This document shows positions 24,932-39,900 of a stretch of 64,000 bases of DNA, piece by piece. Positions within the stretch are counted from its first letter, which is position 1. The number at the start of each line of letters is the position of its first letter. Source of the stretch: Antedon mediterranea (lineage: Eukaryota > Echinodermata > Crinoidea > Comatulida > Antedonidae); NCBI RefSeq assembly GCF_964355755.1, contig NC_092670.1:23685201-23749200 (forward strand), given 5' to 3'. Position numbers and translations under genes: made by a program. The notes beneath the pieces were generated by a model, which did not search any database, had not been told where the DNA came from, and saw only the letters and a program-made list of their open reading frames with translations.

Positions 24932-27900
24932 CTGCCCCATAAGAAAGAAATGAATTAACATGCGTAAAAAGTTCCCAAGGTATCGTAGAAAATCTCTATA
25001 CATTAATTGAGCAAGGCAGAGAGAGGCTGTTGCTTGTGATAAACTAACCATTGGATGTGATGATGTGTTGTATTCATTGAAAATAGTAGTAATCAATGCT
25101 TAATGTTATTTAAGATGTTATCTATGACTATGCCTATAATTTCGAAGCAACTGTAGCAGTAAAAATTAAACAAATAATATTACAAGAAAAAAGCAATTCA
25201 TTCGTATGTACATTTATATCGTATTTTTATGATTTATTAATGTCGATTTACTTGAACCAAAACATAACATGAATAACATGTTTTGTTAATGTTCAGAAGT
25301 GCTAAGCATTGTCACAAAATAAAATCAACTTACCTTTGCGGTACTATACCGACGCAATATTCAACGAAATGAGTTCATTCAAATCCATACAATTGATTGG
25401 TTGGTAGCGGAAATATTTTAAAATGAAAAAGGCCTTTCTTTCAAAAGACTCGTAGCATACAATTGTATGAAGGCGATAAAATAATGGGCTGTCGTCCACT
25501 GAAGACAAAGAGTGAATGTCTCATCGAATACTATTTTAGCAAAGAAAGTTCGCGTCTGCTTCGGTCTGTACTAAGACAGTTAGAGTTCCGTTTACACGCA
25601 TTTACATATTAATGAAGTTAAACATGAATTGCAATCAGGGCCATAATTAAAGTATCTATCGTTCTACAAGTAATCACATTCCATTAATCTAATATTAGTT
25701 GTTATTATAATTAAATATTGATAAGAATACACGAACTGCGAATACATAGTACTTAGCATCTGTATTTTTCTATTCACATCGCGAAGACACCGTGCACTAG
25801 ATAAGACGTCTCATTAATATTAGGTCAAAGGTCACAGTGTTTAAGATACCGTACCATCCTAAACTAGACATGCGCAGTTGTCATCTACGTAAGTTAGGGA
25901 TACAAACAAAAAACAGTTAAAGTACGTGCATACACGTTTACGTTTTCTAACGGAAATTAATACAGCTCGCTGCATTGCTCGCTGTACAGGTCTCATCAAA
26001 GTAAGCTTTGGAAATGGGATTGCATACGTCATACGCAGAAATAAAAACAGAAAAACAAATCTAACATTTTTTTTCCATTTAATATCTTGTATTATGAAAA
26101 AATATTTTTACATTTTAAAGTAAAATTACAGTATGCTACAATTTAAATTAAATTAATATTTATTTATTTCAAGTTAAAATAATAATTATTATAATATCTT
26201 GCATGAGCTAGTTATACAACCCCTCGGTTAATGCATTCGAGGCATGACTACTATTTAAAGCTCTCGCCTACAATTACTCCATTAAAGCAGAATAGTTTGT
26301 TTAAATCAACAATTTTAACAATAAAATGTGTTTTTAGCTCCTCACTTGTAATATTTTTCATACAGAATATGTAAAATATTCATGTTAAAATCTTGTTTTT
26401 AATTGTATTGTTACTTTAAAACATTTTGTAAGAAGTTTAAATTGTTAATGCTCTTTACAATTAACAAAAATATTTGTATTGTTGTCTTGTAACAGTTTGT
26501 TTTCAATGTTGCTCGTTTATTTCAGGGTTTTTGCAATCTCCATATTCTTTGAAAAAATGTTCTCCAAGATTCAGTAGAGGCAGCATCGTAGCATGATCGT
26601 TCCATTTAGAAATCATTATCGTAAAATCTGTTACATCTTTCGTATTCCTTAATAAGCAAATAACAATAAGAATTTAAGTTATGTTTTGTTAAATGGTAGG
26701 CTATTTGAGGATAGGGGCTTCAAGTATGCTAGACTGACTCTATAGTATATCTCTCAACCTCAATATCATTCCAACATTCGAACATTGAATACAAGAAATT
26801 GAATGTGGTTTTACAAATATATTTACTGTAGGTATACTTGAGTTTGGAAACATTTTTACCTTTTCTGTCATCACAGACCACTTTAATTGCTAATAGTGGT
26901 TTTATTTTATTTTATTTTATTTTATTTGGTTAGAAAGACGATACATATATTTAATGTTTATCTATTTGATCTTCTGGCAAAATGTTTACAAAATATTCTT
27001 AACATTTCTTCGCTCTATTTAGTTTCTATAAAACGTATTTCAAAATATATTTTGATATTTTCTTTACCCTTGTTTTTAATTTCAATCTGAAATACGTAAA
27101 CGTACTTTAATAATAACTCACCGATTCATTTCCACTTGCAACGTATGGTCGTATTGTTTCTCCACTGTAGTTATCATAATCCTAAAAATAAGAAGAAAAC
27201 GTATGTTTTAGAATTTATTTTTTATTTCTGAATAAATTTGTTTAAATTATCATCACTGTGCTAGTATATTTCTTATATTTTCTCCTTTCCCGCCCTCATC
27301 GTTAATTAACACGCTAAGTAAGAAAGAAGATGGGTCAATCAATAACTACTTTCTGAAATTATTTCAAAGAAGAGGCAACAAATATGAAGAGGAGGAATCA
27401 TATTAAATGTTGCAAATGATGAAATAAATTACAATTTCCTTTAATTCTTTAGGAGTTTAATTCTTATTATTAGTTGAAGAAGTCTTTATAATCTCATTTC
27501 TGACGAATAGAAAATGCACTTAGTGAATGATGTAATAATGTTCTGGATTGATTTACGAAATGCATTTGATGAAATTTGATACTCACGTGTGTTGTGTAAA
27601 TCGTTCTGTTTCGGTAATGACGAAGTTGTTCGGAAGATGTTACTGAATCGTAATCTACAATGTATGCAGAATTGAAATACTTGTGCGCTTTCCGTTGACG
27701 GTGTTTGGTTATCACAATGAAAAGTACAATAAGAGAGATTAACAAAATTAAGACTAGTGAACTGGTAACAGTAATGATCACGTACACAAGCGTATCTGAA
27801 AGATAGAAAATGACAATTTCATACTAATGATGGTCAATATTGTCAAATGCTCTCACACTTTTATATACTTTCATACTATCATATCATATCATTTATTTCG

Positions 27901-30900
27901 CCAAATACAGTACAAAAAGTAAACTTTAAAAACGTTATTAAAGTAAATCAATGAGGCAGGATCACCTAAAAGTATAAATAGAAAATAACCGCCGAGAGGC
28001 TCTCCACATGGAAATACTTTAAACGGATAACACATATAAAAAACATGAATTTCTATAATATTACAATAAAACGTTAAAATTCTGCAATTGCATTTATATA
28101 AAATATTATGAATGAATGAATTTCTACGTGAATGAATAAATACATGATTGAATGAATACATAAATTAATGAATTAATACATGAATGAATGAATTAATACA
28201 TGGATGAATAATATATGAATTCAATTCATAAACATTAGTTTTATAGTTCACTAGTGTTGCAAAGTTAAAGTGATATTATTTTAAATATTCTTTCTTTAAA
28301 GTCCCCAAAAATAGAGAGAAGAGAAAGAGAAACAATAAAATCAATGTTAAAACCAACACATAGTATACCACCGGTGAGTATACTAACGCCCGTATTCTTA
28401 AACCGGACTTTAGTCGTAGTTCGAGCTAAAACTAACAAAATGACGTCATTTTAATTCATAAACCGAACTTCAACTAAATCGCCGACTAATTCAGGCCAAC
28501 CTCGACTAAATCGAGACGGATTTTGATCGATTTTTTTAGTCCTGGAGGAGGCAGGCTAAATGGTCGACTAAATGGTTTTTAAACGATGTTTATGAAAAAC
28601 GTAACAGTCATTGAGTTGTTATATTGGCCAGATATTGAAGAATGAAATATCTATTTTTATATTAGCTTAATTAAATATACATTGGTATATGTTATAATAA
28701 TGAAAATCATCTTTATTTACAACTGTATACAAATTACATAATTTTCTTCGCGCAAGTCCGACTTGAACTACGTCACGCCATAGCGACAATGGTAGATGCG
28801 GAAATTCACCACGCGATGGAATGTTTAGGGGGCCTAGCGCTTTCTTGTCACGCTATGAAGTGCGTGGTTCGTCGCGATCATACTTTGTTGGGGGCCTAGA
28901 AAATATAAAAGTTAGCGTACCGCCATGGTTCCTAAATATATTTTGAAGATTTTGTTTGTTGTTAATCAAAAGTACTTCACTGTTAAATTAATACTGATCT
29001 TGTTCTAATAATTAACGATTAAAACTATTTTTGATGTATAGTCCTGATGCGTAAAAAGTGTTGTAAGAAAATGGAAAGTGATATAAATGCGCAAAATTTC
29101 GTCTGCTCCTCAAATACTCTCTTGTCATTGGCCAATGTATAGCCTTTGTTACCCAGACGTGTGCAACTCGACTAAAAGCTCGACTTCATTAAGTCAAACT
29201 GCAAACTTCGACTACTTCGTTTTTTAATCGAATTTGAAGTAATAGCTTGAACTACGACTTTTTCAAGTCGAACTAAAGTCCGGTTTAAGAATACGGGCGT
29301 AAGACTCAATGGTCAGCGTCTAAATAAAATATTTAGATAATTTATGTGTTATTAGACATACTCACCACTGTTATGTTCACACTTGTCTCCATTGTAACCA
29401 CTTATGCATTTGCATACAGGTGGTTGAACACTATCATCACAAATTCCATTATTTTCGCAATAACCATCTTCGCAAGCAATTTGAACTGAAATAAATATAT
29501 AGTGTAAAATAATAATAATTGGCTACTCTAAATAACATATTTTTAATAAACAGTAGACTATTTTTTTTTAAAAATTAAAATGTATAAACTTGAACTTACG
29601 TTCAACAATAATCATCTCAACATCAACTGTGAAATTGGTATCTGGTAGGACGCCCTCATTGTTATCTATTGCATCAGTAATCACGGTTTGCAGATCGTTA
29701 ACTGTAGAAGCGCCCTCAGGGAATGTTAACAGAACGTCAGCAATAATACTGCCAGCTGAGAAATCTGACACAGCACATACTGGTATAACTTCGTTATTTT
29801 CTTCATATATAGTTTTAATCTAAAAATAAAAGAAATATGGAATTCCACATTGATATCTTACAACGTTGTGCAAAGGAAAGACAAATAACAATTAAAAAAA
29901 TTATTGAAGATCTACAATCACACTATTTACAGGAAATAGCCTAATCAACTGCAAACAAAAAATACTTGCTACTAAACTAAGCCACAAGGCTTAGATAGTT
30001 CACTGTACCATCAAGATTTTTCAATTTATTTTTCTTATAATACTTACAGATGTACAAATCATATCTTCATATGTCATGAACAAATTGCTCGTAGGGTCAT
30101 TTAATTCTTCCGTGAATACAGCTTCTTCACTTCCTATACTTGTTATTGGTATCTGAACATTAAATGATTCATCTAAAAATACAATTGTAAATGAATGAAA
30201 TAAATATTAAATAATATTAGTATACATGCGCTTATTATGGATACCTCCTTTCCCTTTCAATCAAATTGTTGTATTTTAATTGCTGTTACTGATAATACAA
30301 ACCTGTAGAATCTGCTACTGTAGTAGGATTGATTCTTGTTCTTGCATCTGCTGATATTGTAGTTGGATCAACTAATACTGTGGTTGTTGCATCCATGGCT
30401 GTCGAAGCATCTTTAGATGTTGTCACATCTACTGTTCTCAAATCTCTAGAGGTTGTTGCATCTTCAGTTGTTGTCACCGAATCAGTTGTTGTCACTGCAC
30501 CCGTTATCGTCACCGAACCAGTTGTTGTCAAAGCACCCGTTGTCGTCACCGAACCAGTTGTTGTCACTGCACCCGTTGTCGTCACCGCTCCAGTTGTTTT
30601 AACATCTACTGTGGTCGGATCATTTATTGTTGTCAAATCTCTTGATGTTGTTGCGTCTGTAGTTCTTTCTGTCAACATAACAAATCATATTTTTTTAATT
30701 TTTAGCATTGGGCTGAACAACTATAATTCAACTGGTATTAGTAGCCTTTTTAAATATAGCTTTGTGTATATTAAAATAATATTTCTCTGACTTGTTGTGT
30801 GTAAAACTTACGTTCACACGATGATGTGTCATTTGACCATTCATAGTTTTCATAGCAGTCACATGTATAACCTCCATCAGTATTATTACAAATATGGTCA

Positions 30901-33900
30901 CAAGTGTCAGTGTTAAGTTCACATTCATTTATATCTATAATGAAAAAAACATGTAATTAAATATAATCTCGAAGCAAGAGTACGCATTTTAACAGGAATT
31001 TATTTTTGAAACATTGTTAAACACTACACTACACAGACACTACAATATTTTCAAATTCTGATACTTATAGTTACATTTTTAAAATATTTCTTTATGTACA
31101 TAGCCAAAGATTGCAAAGGGTGAAAGTAACTGTTTCCAGAAAGGTAGCAGTTAGTTTCACAGGACAAACCCAAAATGCTCTACACAAATACATTTTTTAA
31201 TGTCTGTGGAGTGGATTGAACAAAACAATTTGAAAGTACTGACTTAAGTTGACCGAGACTTACCTAGACACTTGTCACCTATAATGCTGTAGCCATCAAA
31301 ACATGGACATGTGAAACCACCATTGTTGTTGAGACACTCTGAGTTATCTGTGCAGTTATGGGTACCATTTCTACATTCATTAATATCTGTAAAAATAAAG
31401 ACGTTTGAAGCATTTATGTAAAAAAAGTTTTAATACAAAATACACATACATGTTTCATTGAAAGTCTGAAGACTTTCTCATACTATTCTAAAGATTGCTT
31501 AGATACTTAAAATCAGTTTTTCAGAAACCAACTCTTCACAGTGCAGTAGTTTCACCATTTTAATTATAGTAAAGATTTGTGTGTCATATATTGTGAATAA
31601 AAACTAACCTAAACAGGTGACTCCATCTCCTGTGAAGCCACTTGGGCATGTACATTCGTAACCTCCAAGTGTGTTAGAACACGTAGACCGTGAGCCGCAT
31701 GGCCTTCCAGTCTGGCATTCATCAACGTCCACACAAGTTGTACCGTTACCAGACCATCCATCAAAACAAGTGCACGTAAAAAATCCAACAAAATTTGTAC
31801 AATCAGCATTTTCATCGCAGTTATCCAGTGCAAAATCACACTCGTCAATGTCTAAGGTGAGAAAATGAAAAAATGTAACATAAAAGTCATAGTTTTAAGT
31901 GCATCAATATTGATATGTTTTTTACATGGAATACCGTAGGTCAATGCTATTATTGGATTATCAAGATTAATTAGAAAGGATGAAAACTGCGCAACCTACC
32001 TTGACAAGAAGTACCATTGCCTTCATATCCATCGACACACTCACATATAAAGGAGCCTTCAGTGTTGGTGCAGTCTGCACTTGCGAGACAAGGATAATCA
32101 ACCAATCCACATTCGTTGATATCTGTAAAAGATATACATACGGCTTTATGTGCAGATATAGTGTTATTTATTAATGTTAGTGGATTCAGATGAGAGAACC
32201 TGCTGGTTGATTGAAACCCTTCTCCCTAAGCTAGAATTATTATTTGTAGCTGATATGTATGTAGTCATAAGATGTCTACATAGCTTTGGATTTTTCATGA
32301 CTTTTTTCTGCGCTCCTGAATCCATTTTAATGAATAAGTGGTATCCACATGATGAGTGGTTCTACTGTAATTTAGTATGGAAGCGCTACCTTGATGATGG
32401 ACATGATATTACTAACCTGTGCATGTTTCTCCGTTTCCACTGAACCCGTCAAAACATGAACATGTATAAGTTCCATTTGTGTTTATACATGTTGCATTGG
32501 CACTACAGTCATCAAGCATTAAGGTACATTCATCAATATCTGAAAATGACAAAAAATTACCTACAAATTAGAGAGATGATGTAAACAAAACTATTGTTGA
32601 AATAAAGTCTTCTGTTTTGATTTTCAGATGTGAAAAATTATATCGACAAACATAAAATGACTTACCATTACACGCACTACCATCAACATCTAATTCATAA
32701 CCATCGTAACAACTGCAGTTATAGGAAAACAATATGTTTGTACAATCTTGTTCGCAGCTTGCAACGCCCGCTTGACACTCATCGTAATCTATAAAATCAA
32801 AAGACATGTACAGTCATTAGTTTGTAGTATAGAATTATGCTAAAATTGCACACTGAACTTGTGTTAACGAAGTATTATATGATGGTAAACAGAAAAAATA
32901 CCTACCATAACACTTGTACCCAGACCCGATAAAACCATCGGGACAGTCTCCGCACGTTGCATTAGCAGAAGGTGCTTCCTCGTCTGTACAATCTACACCA
33001 GGATAACACGGTTCACCTACGCATGCATCAAAATCTTCGCTACAATTGTTTCCTGACCAAGCCGGTAAACACTCGCATTCAGCAATCTGAACATATATGA
33101 AAATGTTAGATTAGTATGTTTATACTAATACAAATGTATACCATGTGATATATCAATTTCAACATCTTAAAACTATTTATTGTTTATAAAAACTTACGGC
33201 ATATTGATTATTAAGAATGTCCGATCCATCAACGAAACTTTCAAAATCACAAACACCTCCATTCAGACATTGACACAGGACCACTTCTATAGGATAGGCA
33301 GTTGAAGCACCATTGCTATCCATAGCAACAAAAGACAGTCTGACGGAATCAGTATTTTCGGGTGTCCATGTGAAAACGCCATCTACATTCAAAAGATATT
33401 CAATATTTAAACATTATATTTTTGCGTTTAGAAACAATCGACAGAATTTGTTGATATTTAAAATACAATCGAAAATTGTATGACATTCTACTTGCCTTGA
33501 TCAATGCTAGCTCCCGGCACGCTATCTTCTAGTCCAAAAGTGATGTCATCACCATTCGTGTCAATGGCATTGATTTGAAGGAAATGCATTGTGCCTACCG
33601 TTACATAGAGCCTGTTCGAATCTACCAAAACGTCAGATGGACTAATGGCTACCACACTAGTTATGTTTGGCGGGAAATTTGCTGTAAGAACATATAGTTT
33701 ACATATAGATTAGGTAAATTGTGTTTTTGACGAATAAATGAAATTGTTACTTGCGAAGTATTGTAAACTATTTTGTTCTTGAAACAACCAATGTAGATTC
33801 ATCCAACTAGAGGAGTACGGTAACACACTACATTTTAGCACTTTTCAATTGGCCCTTAATGTAGAAACTTTGTGAAAAGGACATAATTGATTGACAAAAA

Positions 33901-36900
33901 TGCAGATTTGTTTACTCATTTGAAATTCTTTACAAAAATTAAACGTTACCCAATTCCCCAGCATCCTCGTTGTTGTTGTCATTGGTTTCTAAGGTATTGA
34001 GTCCAAACGACAGGTCACGTGTTGCTAGCGTATCAAACAGACACATCTGGCTGTCGCCACACGCTTCTAACGCATCCGTGTATATTGTCGTGTTTTCGTA
34101 TTTTTCTATTAGATCATCCAGAAACAACGGTCTGAAAGTTAGGTCATTGACTGTATCCCATGATTCGTCCGCAGAGTACTCGAACAGACTTGATTCGTTT
34201 GTTGTACGCCCTGAAACATACATTTACGTTGTTAATGTTGATATTGTAAAATTTTTATAGCGCTTCTAACAATAAAAAGTCCCAAAAACTTAAAATAATA
34301 AAGATACGAGAAAAACAGATTGAAATTACAAATAACAAAAAGATGGGTTATTACTGTTTAACCATCTACATTAATATTAATAACTTTAATAACAAAAGAG
34401 GTGGGTTATTACTGTTTAACCATCTACATTAATATTAATAACTTTAATAACTACTAAATAATCAATATCTCTTCATCAATAAAATAAAAAAATGTGGATT
34501 TAAAAAGTTTCTTACATGTGATACCAAAATCAAAAGCAGAACTCTCTGGTAATGAACCGTTAGTCGGTATTTCCAATACGGTGCCATTTGGAAAGGTCAG
34601 GTCATCACTGATGTCATCATTCCAAACACCTGTAAAAGAGAATGAAAAACATACTCAAGAAAAAAAAATGTGTCCTCCTGCATAGTGTCGTGGTAAAACG
34701 ATAGAGCGCCTAAATTGGTAGAACCTAGAGTGTCATGAGCAATAACCGTTGGAATGGCGCTATACAAATGGATATTATCATTATCCCTCGGAATTAGGAA
34801 TATCAACTGAATAGTGTGTCCCAAAAGTGTTGCTGTACTTTATCTATTTGCATTTGGTATGTAAAAAAACATTAGAATGTTGCATTACTACTAACCATAT
34901 AATCCTTTGGTACGCTTCTTGTACTCCTCTGGTGCTGATAACACAACATCTAACACAGATGCAGTTAGGCCAACCGATATAGAAATTCCAGAGCCCCAGG
35001 TTGCCTGCACATGATACCCAGTGGAATTACTTTCTGGTAGAGATATTACTAATTCAGGATCTTCTGGTGGCATATACGGACCTAAAAATAACATTTTCAA
35101 AATTATTATACATTTCCCCTGCATTGTTGTTACTTAAAAATGTATCATCATATATCATATTTATTTGAATACTTTTCAGAATATTATTATATACTATATA
35201 ATACGAATGAATGAATTCATTTAATAAATATTGATTATAAACTTTACCTTCTTCGAGACTTGACTTATTTACATAAATACTTCCATTAATCAAAATTTCA
35301 AAGTCCGTTGCATTTGCGTTCAACGTCATTTGTACCTTAAAAATACAAAATGGTAATCAGATTGGTCACATCATTCAATAAAGAAAAATGTTTGCAACTT
35401 GATTTAAAAATGTAACAAATCGTAACTGAACTTTAGCAGATCAAGATACACGTTTTGAATGCCTAATAGTCATTACGTCTGTAGGCCTACTTGACAGTAT
35501 TTGGTTCTGATAAAATAATATGAGATGAAATAATGTGAGAAAAGTTGGGGGGTTCGGTATTTGAGGAAATCAATCTTAACATATGTTTCCTAGTGCTGTT
35601 AACCAATACCAAGTCGCTGTTTCATTAAACAAAATTGCATTCCTATCAGTGAAACATAAAAAGGGAACACTGAGGAGATATAAGAGCTATCAAAGACAAC
35701 TATCGCCAAAGTTCGTGTCTCTCCAAAACAGATGTAACCGAATTAAAAACAAATCGGTTTATACCTTTGATGCACCATTTTGTTGTGCAGCAAATGCGGT
35801 AAATGCAGTTGCTTGGACAGCTTCATCATCGCTTTCTGGGATTTCCATTCTTCCTTGCAGCACAAAGAAACCGTCATCAATCGTGGTTAACACAAACTCT
35901 CCCAGTCCATTGAAAGTGTACTCAAACTCATCCAACGTACGCATGTGAGGATCGCCAAACATCCAGCCTAAAATGTATAAAGTTATCCTTTTTAACTAAA
36001 CGACTTTCTTAAATAGTTTAAAACCACTTGCTTTCTGTTTTTGTTGACATACATAGAAATAATTTATGTTTCTTTATACTACCCTATCTTACCTAAAGAG
36101 GGAGGTTGGTAGTTTCTGCATGTGCCTCTTGGCCTCACTTGTGTATAAAGATTACAATAATATGGATCGTTTGATTTCTCACAACAAGTATATCGTGGCA
36201 TCAGATCTGAATCTATAAAGATAAATAATAAAATGACATGTATTATTAGTGCTAACAAACAACTCAGAGGTATATTATTTTTCGGAAAGAAGAGTCATCA
36301 CAAATCAAAAGTAATATGAAAAATGAAATTAAACTTACAAAACCAATAATAATAGGATGCGAAATTAAAGAATCTGCCTTCAACAAATTGATACCGTTGA
36401 ACAAAGCTGCTAGCAAACACATCTTGTTCATAACCCTGAATCAGGGAGCCATCGTTGCGGTAACAACATCGCACCCCAGCTCCATAAAACGATGAGATTC
36501 GTGGTTGGACACAATAGGCACCTAAAGAAGCAATAGATAGTAATAGAAAAACGTGAAAGTACAAAAATAAAATAAAAAGTGATAAACAGTATTATCAGGT
36601 AACAATACAATTAAAAAGACCGATTAATTAATTAATTAATTATCCTTATTTAGTTTTCTCTTTAAAGCATTATATCATTTTACATTTATATTGATCTTGA
36701 AATCGTTCAATAATGTACGTACCATTAGCATCTTCAATTTCATTTATTATATCATCTGAAAATGTCTGGCCTCCTAAATTGTTTACACTGCTCAATCGTC
36801 CTGAATATCCACGGTGTGAGTATCCATATGTAAAGTCGAATAAGGCCTGGGAAAAACTACAGGGACACGAGCTTACACGATTCAACCAGTATAAGTTTTC

Positions 36901-39900
36901 GTTTTCAGTACTTCGCCAGTCGGTACAATACTGCCGGTAGTTGATCGTCAGATCGTTGTTATCCTCTAGCCTATAGAACCACTGACCTTCGAGGCCGGTG
37001 TTACCGATAATATAAGGGAAATATCTGGATTCCTCAGTAGGGAAGTATTTTTTATTTAGCTGTATGTTGTTGAACTCTGCGGTATTACCGGTGCCATAAC
37101 CTATTACAAGATTCTTTGGTGATATAATGCTTGGATTCCACTGCATACCGTTGATCTCGTAATTGAAAATGACAAAACTGTAAATTCCATCTGTTATAAG
37201 GGCCGCTTGAAATGTTGACGTCTAAAATAAAATACGGAAGAACGGTTATTGGCTATGTAGGTTGTATTTTTCTACTGTGGTTAGATTTTTTTTAATTTTA
37301 AAAAGCTTAAAATTATCTACAACAGAAAAGTGATTTCATCAAAATAGAATATATATATGTATAGCTAGAAATGTAAATAAATACATCAAAGTCTACACAA
37401 GCAAACTTTACTAAACTTTTGATTGGGTGTTTTGGTGGCTGCGCGCCCCTGACACTGGACAAAACTAGGAAAACTATTTTAGCGGTTTGTTAAAGTTTTA
37501 ACAACACTTCTTGTCAAACTTATTTTTTCAAAGTAAAGTTTGTATACTAGGCTGAACTTCATCAGCTCATGCAACGAACCTTATCTCTATTACTTTCAAC
37601 TGGATATTGTGGAACTTTATCCCAAGTAACCAAAAGCAACCATTTAGCTTCAAAGTAATGATCATTTGGAAGACCATTGTTTTCTAAAAATGTCCTTGTA
37701 CGATTTGATGCCAAAATGAGCATTTCTGACCCTGTAGTATCATATACCTGTAAAAATAAAGGGAAAACATATTCATCAACGAACACAAAATCTGACACTT
37801 AATATGTATATTTGTTGAACTGATGATTTTCTACAGCTTTTACATTTATTGTGTTTAATATATGAACATGTTACTAAAAATGTTAATTGCATACCTGGTA
37901 GTATACATTGCCAACTGCTTTATCAGAAAGATCTGCGTCCGCCCAAAATGGTGTGATTATTTTTCGTCCAAAATCTTCATTAAAGCCGCCAGTCGGAGGG
38001 TTTGAATATCCAAATTTGAGATCATTTTCTTTAGTTAGAACGATGACTCCGTTCTCTGTAAACTATATTGAATATTGAAAGAAAAACAGTATATTGACAT
38101 GATGACTTTATCAATTAGAGTACAGACAATGATGTTTAGTATTACAGTATAAGCACTCAAATCAAGCGAAACATATTTTGGCAAGGTACCACTAAAATGT
38201 TTAATTAAAAAAAGCTACTGTAATAACTTACGTATATGCAATAAAAGAATTCACCAAAGAATGGAAAGCCATTAGTTGTTTTTATGGTTGGTGAGATGAG
38301 CTCTGATCTACTTGCTGAAACATCTCTGATACTGGTATCTCCGTTGTTTGCTCCCCAAGGAAAGAAAAATTCAACTATAAAGAACAAGGTCAGAAATAAA
38401 TAGTTTGGTTCGGCTAATAGGCACTGGACTCACTGAATGTCAATATTAGTATTATAATGTCAATTTTAGTATATTTCAGAGTAAAAGATAACTCAAGTTC
38501 ATGCCTTATGGTCAGTGAAATGCTCCTAGTTCAGGAGTGGCTGTGTATTGTACTTAAGTCAATAAACAAACAAACAAACAAACAAACAAACAAACAAATA
38601 AACAAATAAATAATATATCAGTTAAGTACATTTTTACACATTTTTATGAAGTGCCAGTGTCTTCCTTTTTGCTGAATACCGTGCCAAAAATCGATTTTAT
38701 GTGATATGGAAATAAATCATTAACTCATCACTGACCTTGGCATGAAAATCCATCGCCATAAAATCCATCTGCGCATGTGCAAGTGTAACTTCCAATTGTG
38801 TTTGTGCAAGTCGATCCAGTCTCTGCACAAGGACTTTTCAAGCATTCATTTATATCTGAAATATATATGTATAATTATTTAGAAAATGTGCTTTCAACAT
38901 TTAATGGATAACACATGTTTAAAACACTTTATTATATCAGTAGTGACTGCTAATTTTCCAAAAGATAGGACGAAGAAATAAATACAACCCTAATATGAAT
39001 TGTGTACACTTTCTTTGCATGATTTTTTTTTTCTGTTATTCATATTTTAGATTATGAAATTTATTATGATTTTCTCCAATGCATTTCTTTTCTTTTTTAT
39101 TTTTAAGGCTCGCCCAACACAAGATGTTAAAAACATCTTTCAGGGCTTTTGCCTTCATTTTCTGATATACTTTATAATTCTGTACAATCCTGTTTCTTGT
39201 TTTCCTACTGTATGTATTCAGATTTTGTAAATAAATGTCTAAATGTCTATGTGCAGATACTGTGTATAAATTATGGTCTACCATTACCATCACGAAACGA
39301 AGTCTTGCTTATGTTTTTCAATCCAGTTTCAATGTGAACATGTTTAAAGTATTCAGATATGAACTTGATTACAAAAAAGAACTATACATGTAATGAGGAA
39401 ATTCATCCTTGTTCAATTGATGACAAAAACAGTCTATTTCGTGAGATCCCTACCTGTATAGACTCTACATATGCCATTATTCCCAATATGGACACCCCTC
39501 GAAATGAAAATGGAATAGTCCAGGCGCCGTAGCGGGCCGTACAAATGTCTCTCACGCATGACATCGTCCTCATATTCCTTTCGCTTTCCATGGAAAGCGG
39601 ACGTGTGACCTTGAAACCTTGAAGGATTCCCCTTCCTTCCAGTCCGAAGATTTATTTTCCGGTCTGTTCGCATCAAGGGAAGAGGCTTGGGCCCGCGAGC
39701 TAGAGGCGCGTCGCCAAACCAATTCTAAAGCATCTGGCGGCGTAAAGCGTCGTGACCGTCGCACTTCTCGCTCACAACGCTGGGCCACTAACCCTTACCA
39801 GGTGCCAAGCCATCCGAGGCCTCCTCCTCAGCCAAATTCCTCGTCTTCCATCCCACCTCTCATGGGACCTACTTACTCCCCCGGCCCTTTCGGGCCAGTT

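Noticed and set aside
31609-31848. Minus-strand open frame [14 protein letters not shown]... (and its copy at 51,034)
   Set aside because: It is a wrong-frame reading of the double EGF exon, whose correct frame has twelve well-spaced Cys.
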